From Schaalia odontolytica (lineage in GTDB: Bacteria; Actinomycetota; Actinomycetes; Actinomycetales; Actinomycetaceae): a stretch of 64,000 nt of DNA. The stretch is from contig NZ_CP133472.1 of NCBI RefSeq assembly GCF_031191545.1, positions 2,356,001 to 2,420,000 on the forward strand. Reading direction: 5' to 3'. Shown here in pieces: positions 8,684-17,568 of this stretch. The translations under genes and the position numbers were made by a program. How positions within the stretch are numbered: the stretch's first letter is position 1; every line of letters starts with the position of its first letter. The notes under the pieces are model-generated. The model was not told where the DNA came from, did no database searches, and worked only from the letters and a program-made list of their open reading frames with translations.

Positions 8684-9608
8684 TGTGCTCACCCCACGCA
8701 CAGGCCGCGCGTAGGCGCGTGAGCATCGCCTCTCGCAGTGACTCGGGCGATACGACGACCACGTCCGAGGCAAGGGCAAGAAGGCGGCCAATCCACGTCC
8801 CCATGTCGCCGCCTTCGAGGGCGACGCGATCCCACCCCGGCCGAGGCGAGCCGGAAGCGGCCGAGGCCTGCCCGGCCTCGTAGCCGTGAAGAAGAGTGCG
8901 CGCCGTTGAGACGTCACGCACGTCGACGACGGGCGAGACCAGCGAGGACACGCGGGGAGGTGCCCCTGCCTCGGGAGGAGTTGATGCGTCTCCCGGCTCT
9001 CCCAACAATGACACCCGCGAACGTATCCTGGAGACGCGGAAGGTGCGTTCGGCGCGGCGGTCGAGATCCCACCCCCACAGGTAGAGCGCACGTCCCTGGA
9101 CCGATAGCGCCCACGGATCGACGGAACGCTCGGTCAGCTCGCCTGACCCCGGGTACTCAAAACACACCACCGTGCGCTCTCGGATGGCCTGTGCCAACGA
9201 AGCGGCAGCCCCCACCCCGGTCAAGCCGAGTCGGATCGTCGGTGCGCTAACGTCGTCAGGGGAAGCGGCAGCGGCCTTCGCGTCGATGGCGTCCGCGAAA
9301 AATTCATTGCTATCCCACGCGCGTGCGGCCAGCGACATGAGAGCGCGATCAGCGCTAGTGACCTCAATGTCGCGGGCAAAAGAATCCCAGGCGATGCTGT
9401 AGCGCTCGCCCGAATGAATCGTCATGTGGGCACCCGCATCGCGCAATGCGTCCTTGTCGCGCTGGAACTGGGTCTCAAACGCATCGTCGGCGAGTCCGCG
9501 GTATCCGGGCAGAGCGCGCAGCTGGGTCTTGGTGCGGCCGGGACGCGCGCCCAGGAGCTCCACAAAAAGCTCAAGGACGCGCACGTTAGCGTTGACGGCG
9601 GTACTCAC
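8676..9608 (-). CDS. pafB: WYL-domain transcriptional regulator, PafB-like
   Basis: This is the first gene of the pafB-pafC-helY-lnt-ppm run. It is a 310-residue paralogue of its neighbour with an N-terminal winged helix segment (the RVLELFVELLGARPGRTK region), a WYL domain (SVDPWALSVQGRALYLWGWD) and a C-terminal WCX region. It begins with GTG. The paired arrangement of two WYL regulators in one operon is the hallmark of PafBC, the DNA-damage transcriptional activator of Actinobacteria. Assignment of B versus C rests on gene order, since both share the same architecture. Together with the LexA box upstream of dnaE2, the window therefore carries parts of both actinobacterial DNA-damage regulatory routes. 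Confidence 0.9.
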   Translation of the reverse strand: MSTAVNANVRVLELFVELLGARPGRTKTQLRALPGYRGLADDAFETQFQRDKDALRDAGAHMTIHSGERYSIAWDSFARDIEVTSADRALMSLAARAWDSNEFFADAIDAKAAAASPDDVSAPTIRLGLTGVGAAASLAQAIRERTVVCFEYPGSGELTERSVDPWALSVQGRALYLWGWDLDRRAERTFRVSRIRSRVSLLGEPGDASTPPEAGAPPRVSSLVSPVVDVRDVSTARTLLHGYEAGQASAASGSPRPGWDRVALEGGDMGTWIGRLLALASDVVVVSPESLREAMLTRLRAACAWGEHNA

Positions 9609-9656
9609 CCAACCACCCTACGCGAAGCGTGCGCGTCCCGAGCATACGGCGCACCG

Positions 9657-10715
9657 TTAGGACTGAGAAGACGCAGTATCAGCGGCGCCCGCGTAGTCGT
9701 TGGTCACGAGTGTCGTCGCATCCACCGACCCCTCAAGCTCCCCGAGAGAATCGAGGAAGGTGACCATCTGCGCCCAGGTAGCCAGGTCTTGCGCCCCCGT
9801 TGCAGTCCCGGTGTCGCCCAGCCAGAGAGGAACCGTTGCGGCAAGAACAGCGTTCGCCGCGGACAACGTCGCCTCGTCGGTCAACGAGGTATCCCACTGC
9901 TTCGTCGCGTCGAGGGCGATCTGGGGGGCCGCAGCGATATCGTTCATGGCCTTGGTCGTGGCCGCGACAACTGCGCGCGCCTGTTCCGGGTGCTCCTGCG
10001 CCCACTTGTGAGTGGTGATAAAGGACGCGCTTACCAGCGGTGTCGATGTGGGGTTCAGCGTGATTTCGCGGATCTGAAGGCCGGCCAGTCGCATCTGCAC
10101 GGCGTCGTTGTTGGTAAAACCGACGACTGCGTCGACCTGACCAGACGCGAGTGCAGCCTGCTGCGTGTATCCGATCGGAGAGATCGTCACGTCCGACTCG
10201 CTAAGACCAGCTTCCTGCATGGCGGCGCGCGTCGCATAGTAGTTCGCACCGTGCTCACCCGGAATGCCCACCGTCTTGCCCTTGAGGTCAGCAAGAGAGT
10301 GGATGTCGGAACTCTCTGGAACGATCACTGCGCCTGGGTAGGAGGCGTAATACTGGCCAATCGACACGATATCGAGGCCCTGCGAGGCAGCGACCGCCGC
10401 CTCGTCTCCCGACGCGATGACGACATCCTCCTCACCTGCCAGAAGCGCCGTAAAAAAGCCCTCGTGCGACCCGTGGTGCCGAATTGTTGGGACGATACCG
10501 TTATCCGTGTACGTTCCCTGCGCGTCCGCAACGTAAACGGGCGAGAACTGAATGTTGGGGATGTACGTCAGGCCGATCGTGACCTCCGAATTGCCGTCCG
10601 TTCCCGACTGAGCGGCCTTGTCTCCCGACGTGCACGCCGCCAGGACCAACGAAGCGCATGCGCCGACGACTGCGGCGCGAACGATTGTGGAAAGCTTCAA
10701 GAGATTCTCCTTCAC
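9657..10715 (-). CDS. ribY: NMT1/THI5-like lipoprotein, binding protein of a flavin (RibY-type) ABC transporter
   Basis: The 352-residue precursor has a lipoprotein signal with lipobox VLAAC (C28), then an NMT1/THI5-type periplasmic-binding fold (LTYIPNIQFSPVYVADAQG at the start of the mature part). This fold is used for thiamine pyrimidines, sulfonates, nitrate and flavins. The ligand call comes from context: the gene is the second of a two-gene unit with a permease (4-nt ATGA overlap) led by an FMN riboswitch, matching RibXY riboflavin importers described by riboswitch-based genomics. A thiamine-related ligand is the main alternative, but no TPP element is present. No ATPase gene is adjacent, also typical of RibXY. 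Confidence 0.8.
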   Translation of the reverse strand: MKENLLKLSTIVRAAVVGACASLVLAACTSGDKAAQSGTDGNSEVTIGLTYIPNIQFSPVYVADAQGTYTDNGIVPTIRHHGSHEGFFTALLAGEEDVVIASGDEAAVAASQGLDIVSIGQYYASYPGAVIVPESSDIHSLADLKGKTVGIPGEHGANYYATRAAMQEAGLSESDVTISPIGYTQQAALASGQVDAVVGFTNNDAVQMRLAGLQIREITLNPTSTPLVSASFITTHKWAQEHPEQARAVVAATTKAMNDIAAAPQIALDATKQWDTSLTDEATLSAANAVLAATVPLWLGDTGTATGAQDLATWAQMVTFLDSLGELEGSVDATTLVTNDYAGAADTASSQS

Positions 10716-11485
10716 TGCGTGATCTCATAACGCTTCGACCGCTCGATCCTGTACACGATCGTGTAGAGAAGAGTCGCCATCGTGCACAAAATGATAATGA
10801 TGACGAACATTCCGGCGGTGTCCACGTTGTTTCTCATCTGAGTGAGTACCTGCCCGAGCCCGGAGCCACCCATCACCATCTCCCCCACGACTGCGCCCGT
10901 CACCGACAGGGCGAACCCGTTACGCAGGCCGCCCAAAATCGCGGGAGCGGCCAGCGGGAGCTCCATGTAGAGTGCCATCGTCCATCCCGTCGCCCCGTCC
11001 AATGCAGCAGCTTCGAGAAGCTCGCGGTCAATATGGCGCAAGCCGACGACCGTCGAGACAAGAATCGGAAAGAACACCATCAGGGCGCACAGGACGACGA
11101 TGGATATGAATCCGTAGCCAACCCACAGCACAAGAATTGGTGCAATAGCGATTGCTGGCAATGCTTGGGTTGCCCCGAGAAAGGGCTCTACCGCAGCAGC
11201 CAAAATACGCGACCGGTAGATTACATACGCGGACGGCAACGCGACGACCGAGCCGAGCAGACACCCAGCGACGGCCTCGACACCCGTCACCTGGACCTTG
11301 TGCCAGGTTGACGGAAGCGCCAGGATCACCGATCCCTTGGAGATGACGGACATGGGGTTAGGTAGGCGCCAGGCCTCGATGCCGGTCAGCGTGGTCGACA
11401 GCCACCACCCCGCCAACAGCACGGCGAGGAAAATGATCGGTGCCGCGACGGTGAGCGCACCGCGAGGCTTGTTCCGAAGTGCCAC
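10712..11485 (-). CDS. ribX: ABC transporter permease, flavin (RibX-type)
   Basis: This 257-residue inner-membrane permease has about six hydrophobic spans. The BPD_transp_1 coupling loop is EAAALDGATGWTMALYMELP, which would contact the ATPase. It groups with SsuC/ThiX/TauC-type permeases. It starts with GTG, about 60 nt downstream of the 3' end of an FMN riboswitch, and overlaps the lipoprotein gene downstream by 4 nt. Riboswitch plus NMT1-like binding protein plus this permease indicates uptake of riboflavin or a related flavin. The ATP-hydrolysing subunit must be encoded elsewhere or shared with another importer. Confidence 0.8.
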   Translation of the reverse strand: MALRNKPRGALTVAAPIIFLAVLLAGWWLSTTLTGIEAWRLPNPMSVISKGSVILALPSTWHKVQVTGVEAVAGCLLGSVVALPSAYVIYRSRILAAAVEPFLGATQALPAIAIAPILVLWVGYGFISIVVLCALMVFFPILVSTVVGLRHIDRELLEAAALDGATGWTMALYMELPLAAPAILGGLRNGFALSVTGAVVGEMVMGGSGLGQVLTQMRNNVDTAGMFVIIIILCTMATLLYTIVYRIERSKRYEITQ

Positions 11486-11546
11486 GACTTACTTTCCGAC
11501 ACCGGGGGTACGCGCAGCACAGCAGACGCACGGATGCGCCTCATGC

Positions 11547-11666
11547 ACTCCTCCCATCCGGACTTTAACCGTCGGTGCCGGAATTTCACCGGCTCAACCG
11601 CCCTCGTTCTGTGAGGGCGGGTCGCGGACTATCACCGCCGGTTCGGACTTTCACCGACCCCGGAGT
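11547..11666 (-). promoter_or_regulatory. FMN riboswitch (RFN element)
   Basis: Read on the minus strand, this 120-nt element carries the conserved RFN blocks in order: a closing stem ACTCC/GGAGT, GGTGAAAGTCCGAACC, the signature CCGGCGGTGATAGTCCGCGA, a variable GC-rich hairpin (GCCCTC...GAGGGC), GCCGGTGAAATTCCGGCACC, and GACGGTTAAAGTCCGGATGG. These match the FMN-sensing aptamer almost base for base. It precedes ribX by about 60 nt, so FMN binding probably reduces expression of the importer. No clear U-tract terminator lies between aptamer and start codon, which favours control of translation initiation; that part is inference. Confidence 0.95.
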
Positions 11667-11720
11667 ACTCATCTGCCATTGTGCCATCGTCCGGCACGCA
11701 CCGCGAGGCGTATCCGCCAT

Positions 11721-11765
11721 AAAAGAAAGTCGACGGCCGAAAAGGGAGAAGTTCCCCGTCGGCCG
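11721..11765 (-). terminator. Rho-independent terminator after rpe
   Basis: On the minus strand a CGGCCGA stem pairs with TCGGCCG around an imperfect GGGGAACTTCTCCC inner helix and is followed by the T-rich run CTTTCTTTT. It starts within 20 nt of the rpe stop codon and separates the long housekeeping array from the riboswitch unit. Confidence 0.65.
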
Positions 11766-11780
11766 CCGATGAGAAATAGG

Positions 11781-12449
11781 TCAGTGCGCGTGCGTATGAG
11801 CGTTTGCAAGCTCACGCAGTGCTTCGACCTCGCGGTGCGCGTCTTCCGCCCGGAAGACCGCGGAACCCGCGACGAAGTTATCCGCACCGGCCTCGGCGGC
11901 CCGCTCGATCGTGGTACGCGAAATGCCTCCGTCGACCTGGATTGACACCTGCAGTCCGGCAGCATCGATAGCGGCGCGAGTACGCTCGATCTTGGGAATC
12001 ATCTGCTCGATGAAGGACTGGCCACCGAATCCGGGCTCGACGGTCATGATGAGAATCATGTCGAACTCGTTGAGGATATCCACGAAAGGAGCGATGTCCG
12101 TTGCGGGCTTGAGAGCCAGGCCAGCGCGCGCTCCGATTCGGTGCAGCTCGCGAGCAAGACGCAGCGGAGCGGCCGCAGCCTCCGCGTGGAAGGTGACGGA
12201 CTCGCAGCCGACCTCCGCGTACTGCGGGGCCCAGCGATCCGGGTCCTCGATCATGAGGTGCGCGTCGACCGGCAGAATGCCTGACTTGACGACAGCTTCC
12301 GCGACGGGAAGGCCCCACGAGAGATTCGGAACGAAGTGGTTGTCCATGACGTCGACGTGAGCGATATCCGCACCAGAGATCTTGGTCAGCTCGCCGCGCA
12401 GGTCGGCGATGTCGCAGTTGAGGATCGACGGGCTAATTGTGGCGTTCAT
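11781..12449 (-). CDS. rpe: Ribulose-phosphate 3-epimerase
   Basis: This 222-residue TIM-barrel enzyme interconverts ribulose 5-phosphate and xylulose 5-phosphate in the pentose phosphate pathway. The metal-binding [12 protein letters not shown] block (31-42) and the phosphate-binding VDGGIS near the C-terminus are typical. The start is the ATG at 12449 ([10 protein letters not shown]), the usual family N-terminus; longer in-frame starts would read into rsmB. The C-terminus ends in a His-rich NAHTHAH tail, an unremarkable oddity. It is the last gene of the array that begins with pyrR and lies 10 nt after rsmB. In M. tuberculosis rpe likewise follows fmu/rsmB and precedes ribG. Confidence 0.95.
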   Translation of the reverse strand: MNATISPSILNCDIADLRGELTKISGADIAHVDVMDNHFVPNLSWGLPVAEAVVKSGILPVDAHLMIEDPDRWAPQYAEVGCESVTFHAEAAAAPLRLARELHRIGARAGLALKPATDIAPFVDILNEFDMILIMTVEPGFGGQSFIEQMIPKIERTRAAIDAAGLQVSIQVDGGISRTTIERAAEAGADNFVAGSAVFRAEDAHREVEALRELANAHTHAH

Positions 12450-12459
12450 AACGCATATG

Positions 12460-13932
12460 CTAGCGCTTGCGTAGGCAGGCCACAAACATAAGATCCGTAC
12501 CGAAACGGTGGTCCCACAGCTGTAGCGTGCGCCCCGTATGGCCGGCGATGACTCCGGCCGAGGCGGGCACATCAAGCGCCTCGGGCGCACACTCGTTCGC
12601 GAGTGCGACGGTGTCGAGTAGCTCGACACCACCAGCGTCGAGCAGACGCTCCACCTGTTCACGAGTCTCGGCCGCGTGCGGCGAACACGTGATGTAGGTG
12701 AGCACCCCCCCGGTGCGCGTCAGGGCGACGGCGCGGTCGAGTAGCTCGCGCTGGAGAACAGTCAGCTCCTCGACATCCTCGGGCTTGCGGTTCCAGCGCG
12801 ATTCCGGGCGCCGACGCATCGAGCCCATGCCCGAGCAGGGCGCATCGACGACGACGCGGTCGAAAGAGGCGAGCGGCCACGCACTCCGTCCCCCGCCGAA
12901 GGTGCGACCGTCGCCGCTGACAACCTCGATGGAGTCAAACTGTCGGGTCGTTCGTTCGACGAGGCGGGCGCGGTGGGGGTGCACCTCGTTAGCGGTGACT
13001 CGCGCGCCCACGCGCGCTGCAAGACCGGCCAACAGGGCGGCTTTCCCACCGGGACCGGCACACAGGTCGAGCCAACACTCGTCGGCTCCCCCCTCAACGG
13101 GTGCGGATGCTGCGATGAGAGCGGCGAGCTGCGAACCCTCGTCCTGTGCCCCCGCACGTCCGTCGCGGATCGACGGCAGTCGTGCGGGGTCACCGGATTC
13201 GAGGAGGACCGCGACGGGTGAGACGGCACCGAGCGCGACGCGCGTGTCGAGAATGTCCTCGGCCTCGTCGGCCAGCTCGTCCACACTCATCAGGGACGGA
13301 CGCGCGACCAGGGTGACCGTGGGAACCTCGTTATCGGCCTCAAGGACGTCGAGCAGCTCCTCCTGCGGGTACCCGTGTGCCGTCAGGGCATCACGGAACG
13401 CCGCGACCATCCAGGAAGGGTGCGAGTAACGCACGCCGAGGGCTTCATCGGCGTCCTCGATGGCGTCCATGTCAGTCTCGCGCTCGGACGGATCCTCGCG
13501 TGTGATTGAACGCAGGACAGCGTTGACGAAGCGAACGGGGCCGTCCGTGAGGTGCTCGCGGGCGACATCGACCGTCGCAGACACAGCGGCATGGTCGGGT
13601 ACACGCATGTCGAGAAGCTGGTGCGCACCCATCCGCAAAACGACGAGCGCGCGCGGATCGAGATCAGCTAGGGGACGATCAATGTGACGCGCGATCACCC
13701 AGTCAAGTCGTCCGATCGCGCGCAGCGTGCCATGAACGAGCTCTGAGGTGAAAGCAGCATCGCGATCGGAGAAATGGCCGTCGCGGCGTGCCTGACGCAG
13801 CGCCTTGGGCAAGATGATGTTCGCGAAAGCGCCCTGCGTGGCGACCTCGTGGAGAACCTCGTAGGCGATGCGGCGAGGCTCATCGGCCTTGCGCAGCTTG
13901 CGGTATCCGTCTGCGTAGCGACGTTCGCTCAT
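12460..13932 (-). CDS. rsmB: 16S rRNA (cytosine-C5) methyltransferase, RsmB/Fmu type
   Basis: The 490-residue protein has an N-terminal NusB-like RNA-binding domain ([18 protein letters not shown]...) and a C-terminal SAM-dependent methyltransferase. Motif I is [12 protein letters not shown]; the two catalytic cysteines of m5C methyltransferases are in [17 protein letters not shown] and YITCSPH. It would methylate C967 of 16S rRNA or the local equivalent. The start at 13932 ([12 protein letters not shown]) has a GGAGG ribosome-binding site 7 nt upstream and lies 2 nt after the fmt stop, so the genes are almost certainly co-translated. Confidence 0.93.
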   Translation of the reverse strand: MSERRYADGYRKLRKADEPRRIAYEVLHEVATQGAFANIILPKALRQARRDGHFSDRDAAFTSELVHGTLRAIGRLDWVIARHIDRPLADLDPRALVVLRMGAHQLLDMRVPDHAAVSATVDVAREHLTDGPVRFVNAVLRSITREDPSERETDMDAIEDADEALGVRYSHPSWMVAAFRDALTAHGYPQEELLDVLEADNEVPTVTLVARPSLMSVDELADEAEDILDTRVALGAVSPVAVLLESGDPARLPSIRDGRAGAQDEGSQLAALIAASAPVEGGADECWLDLCAGPGGKAALLAGLAARVGARVTANEVHPHRARLVERTTRQFDSIEVVSGDGRTFGGGRSAWPLASFDRVVVDAPCSGMGSMRRRPESRWNRKPEDVEELTVLQRELLDRAVALTRTGGVLTYITCSPHAAETREQVERLLDAGGVELLDTVALANECAPEALDVPASAGVIAGHTGRTLQLWDHRFGTDLMFVACLRKR

Positions 13933-13934
13933 CG

Positions 13935-14873
13935 TCAGTCCTCCGCCTCTCCGCCGAGACGCAACTCGTCCGAAGGACGCGCTCCCCTGGCCCAGGCGGC
14001 ACCGTCCATCCAAGACTTACCGGCAGGCGCGACCTGGCCGAGCACGAGCGCGCCGCTCGCGCATCCGACCGTCACCTGTTTCTTCGTGACCTCAAGCTGG
14101 CCGGGTGCGAGATCGTCGCGATCAACCGGGGTTGCCACCCCGAGCTTCATGCGGCCTCCGCCCGGCAACACCGTGTAGGCACCGGGATTCGGGGTGACGG
14201 ATCGAATGATGCGATCCTCATGTGTGGCATCGTGGGTGAACGACACGTAGCCGTCGATATGTTCGAGACGACGCGCATGCGACACGCCCTCAGGGGCCTG
14301 AGCGACCGCGAACGCGCTGTCATCGGCGAGCGCATCCACGACGCCGAGCACCTGGTGCGCTCCGGCCTCGGCCATCGACGTGAGCAGATCGCCCGCGCTC
14401 TCGTGGCCAATCGGAACCGCGACGCGCGAGTAGATGTCACCCGTATCCAGGCCTTCCTCGAGCTTGAACACGCACGACGCCGTCGCCTCGTCCCCCTCGC
14501 GAATCGCCCACTGGACGGGGGCGGCACCACGCCACCTCGGTAGGTCCGAAAAGTGCAGATTCACCCAGCCGCGGCTGGGCATGGCGAGCACGTCTGGCGG
14601 CACGAGGCCACCGTAAGCAACAACCACGCCGAGATCTGCCTTGACATCGTCGATGCGCTGCGCGCTCTCGGGGGTCTTGAGGGTCGTAGTCTCCAGGAGC
14701 TCCACGCCGGCCTCCGCTGCTACTTCCGCCACTGGGGACGGGTACATGGTCTTTCCGCGACCGCGCCGGGCGGGCGGACGCGTGATAACGAGAGCGACCT
14801 CGTGAGATGACGACAGTAGGGCGCGCAGTGTAGGAACTGCGGCCTCGGGGGTACCAGCAAAAATAATGCGCAC
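13935..14873 (-). CDS. fmt: Methionyl-tRNA formyltransferase
   Basis: Fmt formylates initiator Met-tRNA with 10-formyl-tetrahydrofolate. The 312-residue protein shows the N-terminal IIFAGTPEAAVPTL strand-loop, the active-site NLHFSDLPRWRGAAP segment with the RGxxP signature, and a C-terminal tRNA-binding domain. The start codon is GTG directly before the conserved first strand. It follows priA after 34 nt and is followed by rsmB after 2 nt. Def, often the partner gene, is not in this window. Confidence 0.95.
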   Translation of the reverse strand: MRIIFAGTPEAAVPTLRALLSSSHEVALVITRPPARRGRGKTMYPSPVAEVAAEAGVELLETTTLKTPESAQRIDDVKADLGVVVAYGGLVPPDVLAMPSRGWVNLHFSDLPRWRGAAPVQWAIREGDEATASCVFKLEEGLDTGDIYSRVAVPIGHESAGDLLTSMAEAGAHQVLGVVDALADDSAFAVAQAPEGVSHARRLEHIDGYVSFTHDATHEDRIIRSVTPNPGAYTVLPGGGRMKLGVATPVDRDDLAPGQLEVTKKQVTVGCASGALVLGQVAPAGKSWMDGAAWARGARPSDELRLGGEAED

Positions 14874-14907
14874 GGCCGCCAGTTTACGGCACTGGGCTGA
14901 CGCTGAC

Positions 14908-16890
14908 TCAGAAGAGCTCGGGTGGGTTCACGCTCATTTTGACCAGCGGAACCTTGCGAGCGCTGCGGGAACGCCGAATGTCGGCCAGAACCGCGAGCAT
15001 CGAGGACGCTCCCGCCAGCGGCGTTCTCACGAGCGTGCGCACCTCGTTCTCTTCTCCCTCGCGTGTTGCCGGTCGCACGACGGTGCCCACCAGCTCCGCG
15101 CCGCCTTCCCGCATGACCTGTTCGGCGACTTGACGCACCTGCGCAGCGGGTCCGTCGAGGGCGACCATCGTCGTCGCCGGGAAAAAACCGAGGGCTTCGC
15201 GCTCGTCGAGAAGACGATCGGCGTAGTCGGTCAGAGACCACCGCACGAGCGCCTGACCGAGCGCCTCGGGAATCGTCCCCACGACGAGGCTGGGGCGGCC
15301 CGGGCGAACGAGGGATAGCGCGTTGATCCATCGCCTCGCGGCCTCCTCGGGTGCCCACAGTTCGGCTCGCCCGGCAAGCGCGTGAGCGTCGAGAATGATC
15401 CCGGCGGCGTAGCCGCCGTCGACGCTCGGCTCCGCACCAGAGGTAGCCACGACGACCGTTGGACGCGACGGCAGTTGGCGGCTAATCCTGTGGGCCGCCG
15501 AAGACTCCAGGACCGAGGCATCCGGAAGGTTGCGCGCGATCTCCTCAGCGGTGCGTGTGGAGCCAACGCGGGCGGCGCGGAGCTCGGTGCCGCTGCAGTG
15601 CGGGCATCGCCATGTCTGTGTCGCGCGCGCACACCACGTGCAGGTCACCTCTCCCCCACCGCCTGCGGCGAGAGGTCCGGAGCAATGACGACAGCGAGCG
15701 CGCTCCCCGCAGCGACGACACACGACCGTGGGCCAATATCCTGAGGCCGCGACCTGGATGAGCACAGGTCCTTCGCGCAGCCCCTGGCGGATCATCCGCA
15801 ACGCCGCCTGGGGAATGCGCATGTGGCCGCTGGCTCCCTCACGCTCTGCTTCCGTCGCTCCGTGCATATGCACGCGAGGAGTTGCGTCGCGCAGCGCACT
15901 GGGCGAAGGATCAAGACTCGCCGCCCATCCGGAACGGACGAGAGCCTGTGCCTTCACCGACCGCGCGTACGACGCAACGAGAAGACCGGCCCCCTCGACC
16001 GCACACCGCTGGACGGCCACGTCAAGAACGTCGCAGCGGGGGAACCTACGCTCGCGCAGGCGGTCATCGCCGTCATCACATATCACGATGAGGCCGAGCT
16101 TCGCGCACGGGACCCACACGGCCGAACGCGTCCCGACGACGATCGGAACGTGCCCCAAAGTCGCGGCAGCGTGCACGCGGTAACGTTCCTCGGGTGTTGC
16201 TTCGCCGCCTGTGAGAGCGACGGAAACACCGAGGTCCTCTTCGAGCACGCGCGCGATCTGCGCGGCCTCCTCGCCGGTTGCGGCGACGATAATAACGCTA
16301 CGACCAGACGACACGGTCGCAGCGACGGCGTCGGTCACGCATCCATGCATCGAAGGACGCAGTGCGGTTGTGACCGCGCGCGGCGATTCTCCTGCGGACA
16401 GTCGGTTCAGTAGAGCCTGCCCGGCGGCGTACGAGCCCCAGTGTCGTGAGTGGGACGGAGTATCGAGCGAGGGCCAGGACGGCGCTTCCTGCTCCAGCAC
16501 CTGCCGTTCTCCTCGGGCGTGCCGGGGAGGAATCGCAAGAGAAAGAACCTGGGATGTTGTGGCGAGAAAACGTGTGGCGATGCGGCGAGCAGTCTCGTAC
16601 AGAGCGGGTGTGAGCACCGGAATTGAGGAGACAACGGACTCAATGTGGGCGGTCTCGTCGAGTACGTCGCGGCGCGTGCGTTCAACAATCCATCCGTCGA
16701 CTCGTGCGCCAGAAAAGCGCACGCGAACCAGGTGCCCAACCAAGGCCTCGTCGATAAGGTTGTCTGGGACGACGTAGTCGAGTGGCCGATCCATGTGTGG
16801 TAGGTCGACATCCACGAGCACACGTGCGATCTGCGCGCTGCGCGAACGCGGCGGATCGAAACCGTCAAGCATGCCCTGTTGGGAAGTCAT
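14908..16890 (-). CDS. priA: Primosomal protein N' (PriA), helicase motifs degenerate
   Basis: The 660-residue product has the PriA 3'-DNA-binding N-terminal domain (ARVLVDVDLPHMDRPLDYVV), a helicase-like core, and a zinc-binding cysteine cluster (VCRRCGERARCRHCSGP then CTWCARA then CPHCSG). The Walker A region reads VIIVAATGEEAAQIA without GKT, and the DEAH box is replaced by ICDDGDDRL, so ATP hydrolysis is doubtful. This loss is known in actinobacterial PriA proteins, which are annotated as probable primosomal proteins. It may still recognise stalled forks and recruit partners. The gene sits between VKOR and fmt. Confidence 0.9.
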   Translation of the reverse strand: MTSQQGMLDGFDPPRSRSAQIARVLVDVDLPHMDRPLDYVVPDNLIDEALVGHLVRVRFSGARVDGWIVERTRRDVLDETAHIESVVSSIPVLTPALYETARRIATRFLATTSQVLSLAIPPRHARGERQVLEQEAPSWPSLDTPSHSRHWGSYAAGQALLNRLSAGESPRAVTTALRPSMHGCVTDAVAATVSSGRSVIIVAATGEEAAQIARVLEEDLGVSVALTGGEATPEERYRVHAAATLGHVPIVVGTRSAVWVPCAKLGLIVICDDGDDRLRERRFPRCDVLDVAVQRCAVEGAGLLVASYARSVKAQALVRSGWAASLDPSPSALRDATPRVHMHGATEAEREGASGHMRIPQAALRMIRQGLREGPVLIQVAASGYWPTVVCRRCGERARCRHCSGPLAAGGGGEVTCTWCARATQTWRCPHCSGTELRAARVGSTRTAEEIARNLPDASVLESSAAHRISRQLPSRPTVVVATSGAEPSVDGGYAAGIILDAHALAGRAELWAPEEAARRWINALSLVRPGRPSLVVGTIPEALGQALVRWSLTDYADRLLDEREALGFFPATTMVALDGPAAQVRQVAEQVMREGGAELVGTVVRPATREGEENEVRTLVRTPLAGASSMLAVLADIRRSRSARKVPLVKMSVNPPELF

Positions 16891-16932
16891 GATCCTAGTG
16901 AATCACGGTGCGTCGCCATCTGCGTCGCGTTC

Positions 16933-17568
16933 TCAGCCGAGAAGCTTCAGGCCGTACTTCGCGATCACCATGGCCAAGACGACAAAGACGATAAGGCCCC
17001 ACAGGGCCCAGTCGAGCCCCTGTGCGACGCTTCGACGAAGGATGGCGGGCACAGGAATCACGCCGTCACGAATATTGATGCGGGTAATACCCCCAAACAC
17101 GAGCGTCGTCGTGAGCGTGATAAGCAAACACCACGGGCATAGAACCTGAATAATGAAATAGGACTGCCCAAAGAGCCAGAACGCGAAGAACAAAGCGATC
17201 GTGTACAGGAGGTTCGTGCCCAGCATGTACCAACGCGGAAACCTCACACCCGCGAATATCGCAACGGATATCGCGAGAACGACGGCCTCGAAAAAGATGC
17301 CGAGGAAGGCGTTGGGAAAGCCGAGGATACGGGCCTGCCACGTCTGCGCGACCGCTGAACACGACAGCACGGAGGAAATATCGCAGCCGAAGCGGGCCGA
17401 TGAATCCGCGGCGAGTTGCCACGCCTCGATCGACAGCACGAAAGACGTGACGAGGCCGATGAGACCGGAAACGATCATCTCCAGGCTCGTGCGCCTGCGC
17501 CACGCGCGGCGCGCCGACTCAGTCTCGTACGCGGGTAGGAACTCCTCAGTGTCCACAGCCTCGCTCAT
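16933..17568 (-). CDS. Vitamin K epoxide reductase family membrane protein
   Basis: The 211-residue protein has about five transmembrane helices. The VKOR cysteines are visible: [11 protein letters not shown] holds the loop pair and [10 protein letters not shown] holds the CxxC active site facing the quinone. Such proteins reoxidise extracytoplasmic DsbA-like thiol oxidases by passing electrons to menaquinone, which is the disulfide-forming route of Actinobacteria. The start is the ATG at 17568, which overlaps the metK stop codon (ATGA). No fused thioredoxin domain is present. The coupling to metK is positional only. Confidence 0.9.
   Translation of the reverse strand: MSEAVDTEEFLPAYETESARRAWRRRTSLEMIVSGLIGLVTSFVLSIEAWQLAADSSARFGCDISSVLSCSAVAQTWQARILGFPNAFLGIFFEAVVLAISVAIFAGVRFPRWYMLGTNLLYTIALFFAFWLFGQSYFIIQVLCPWCLLITLTTTLVFGGITRINIRDGVIPVPAILRRSVAQGLDWALWGLIVFVVLAMVIAKYGLKLLG

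Noticed and set aside
8684-9091. A 136-residue N-terminal extension of pafC
   Set aside because: It reads in another frame through the pafB coding region and has no family similarity; the ATG at 8683 matches the family N-terminus.
9414-10730. A 438-codon plus-strand frame
   Set aside because: Antisense to pafB and the ribY gene, Arg-rich and without family features.
11386-11589. A 67-codon minus-strand frame across the riboswitch and ribX start
   Set aside because: It overlaps the conserved FMN aptamer and ribX in another frame; the RNA element explains the conservation.
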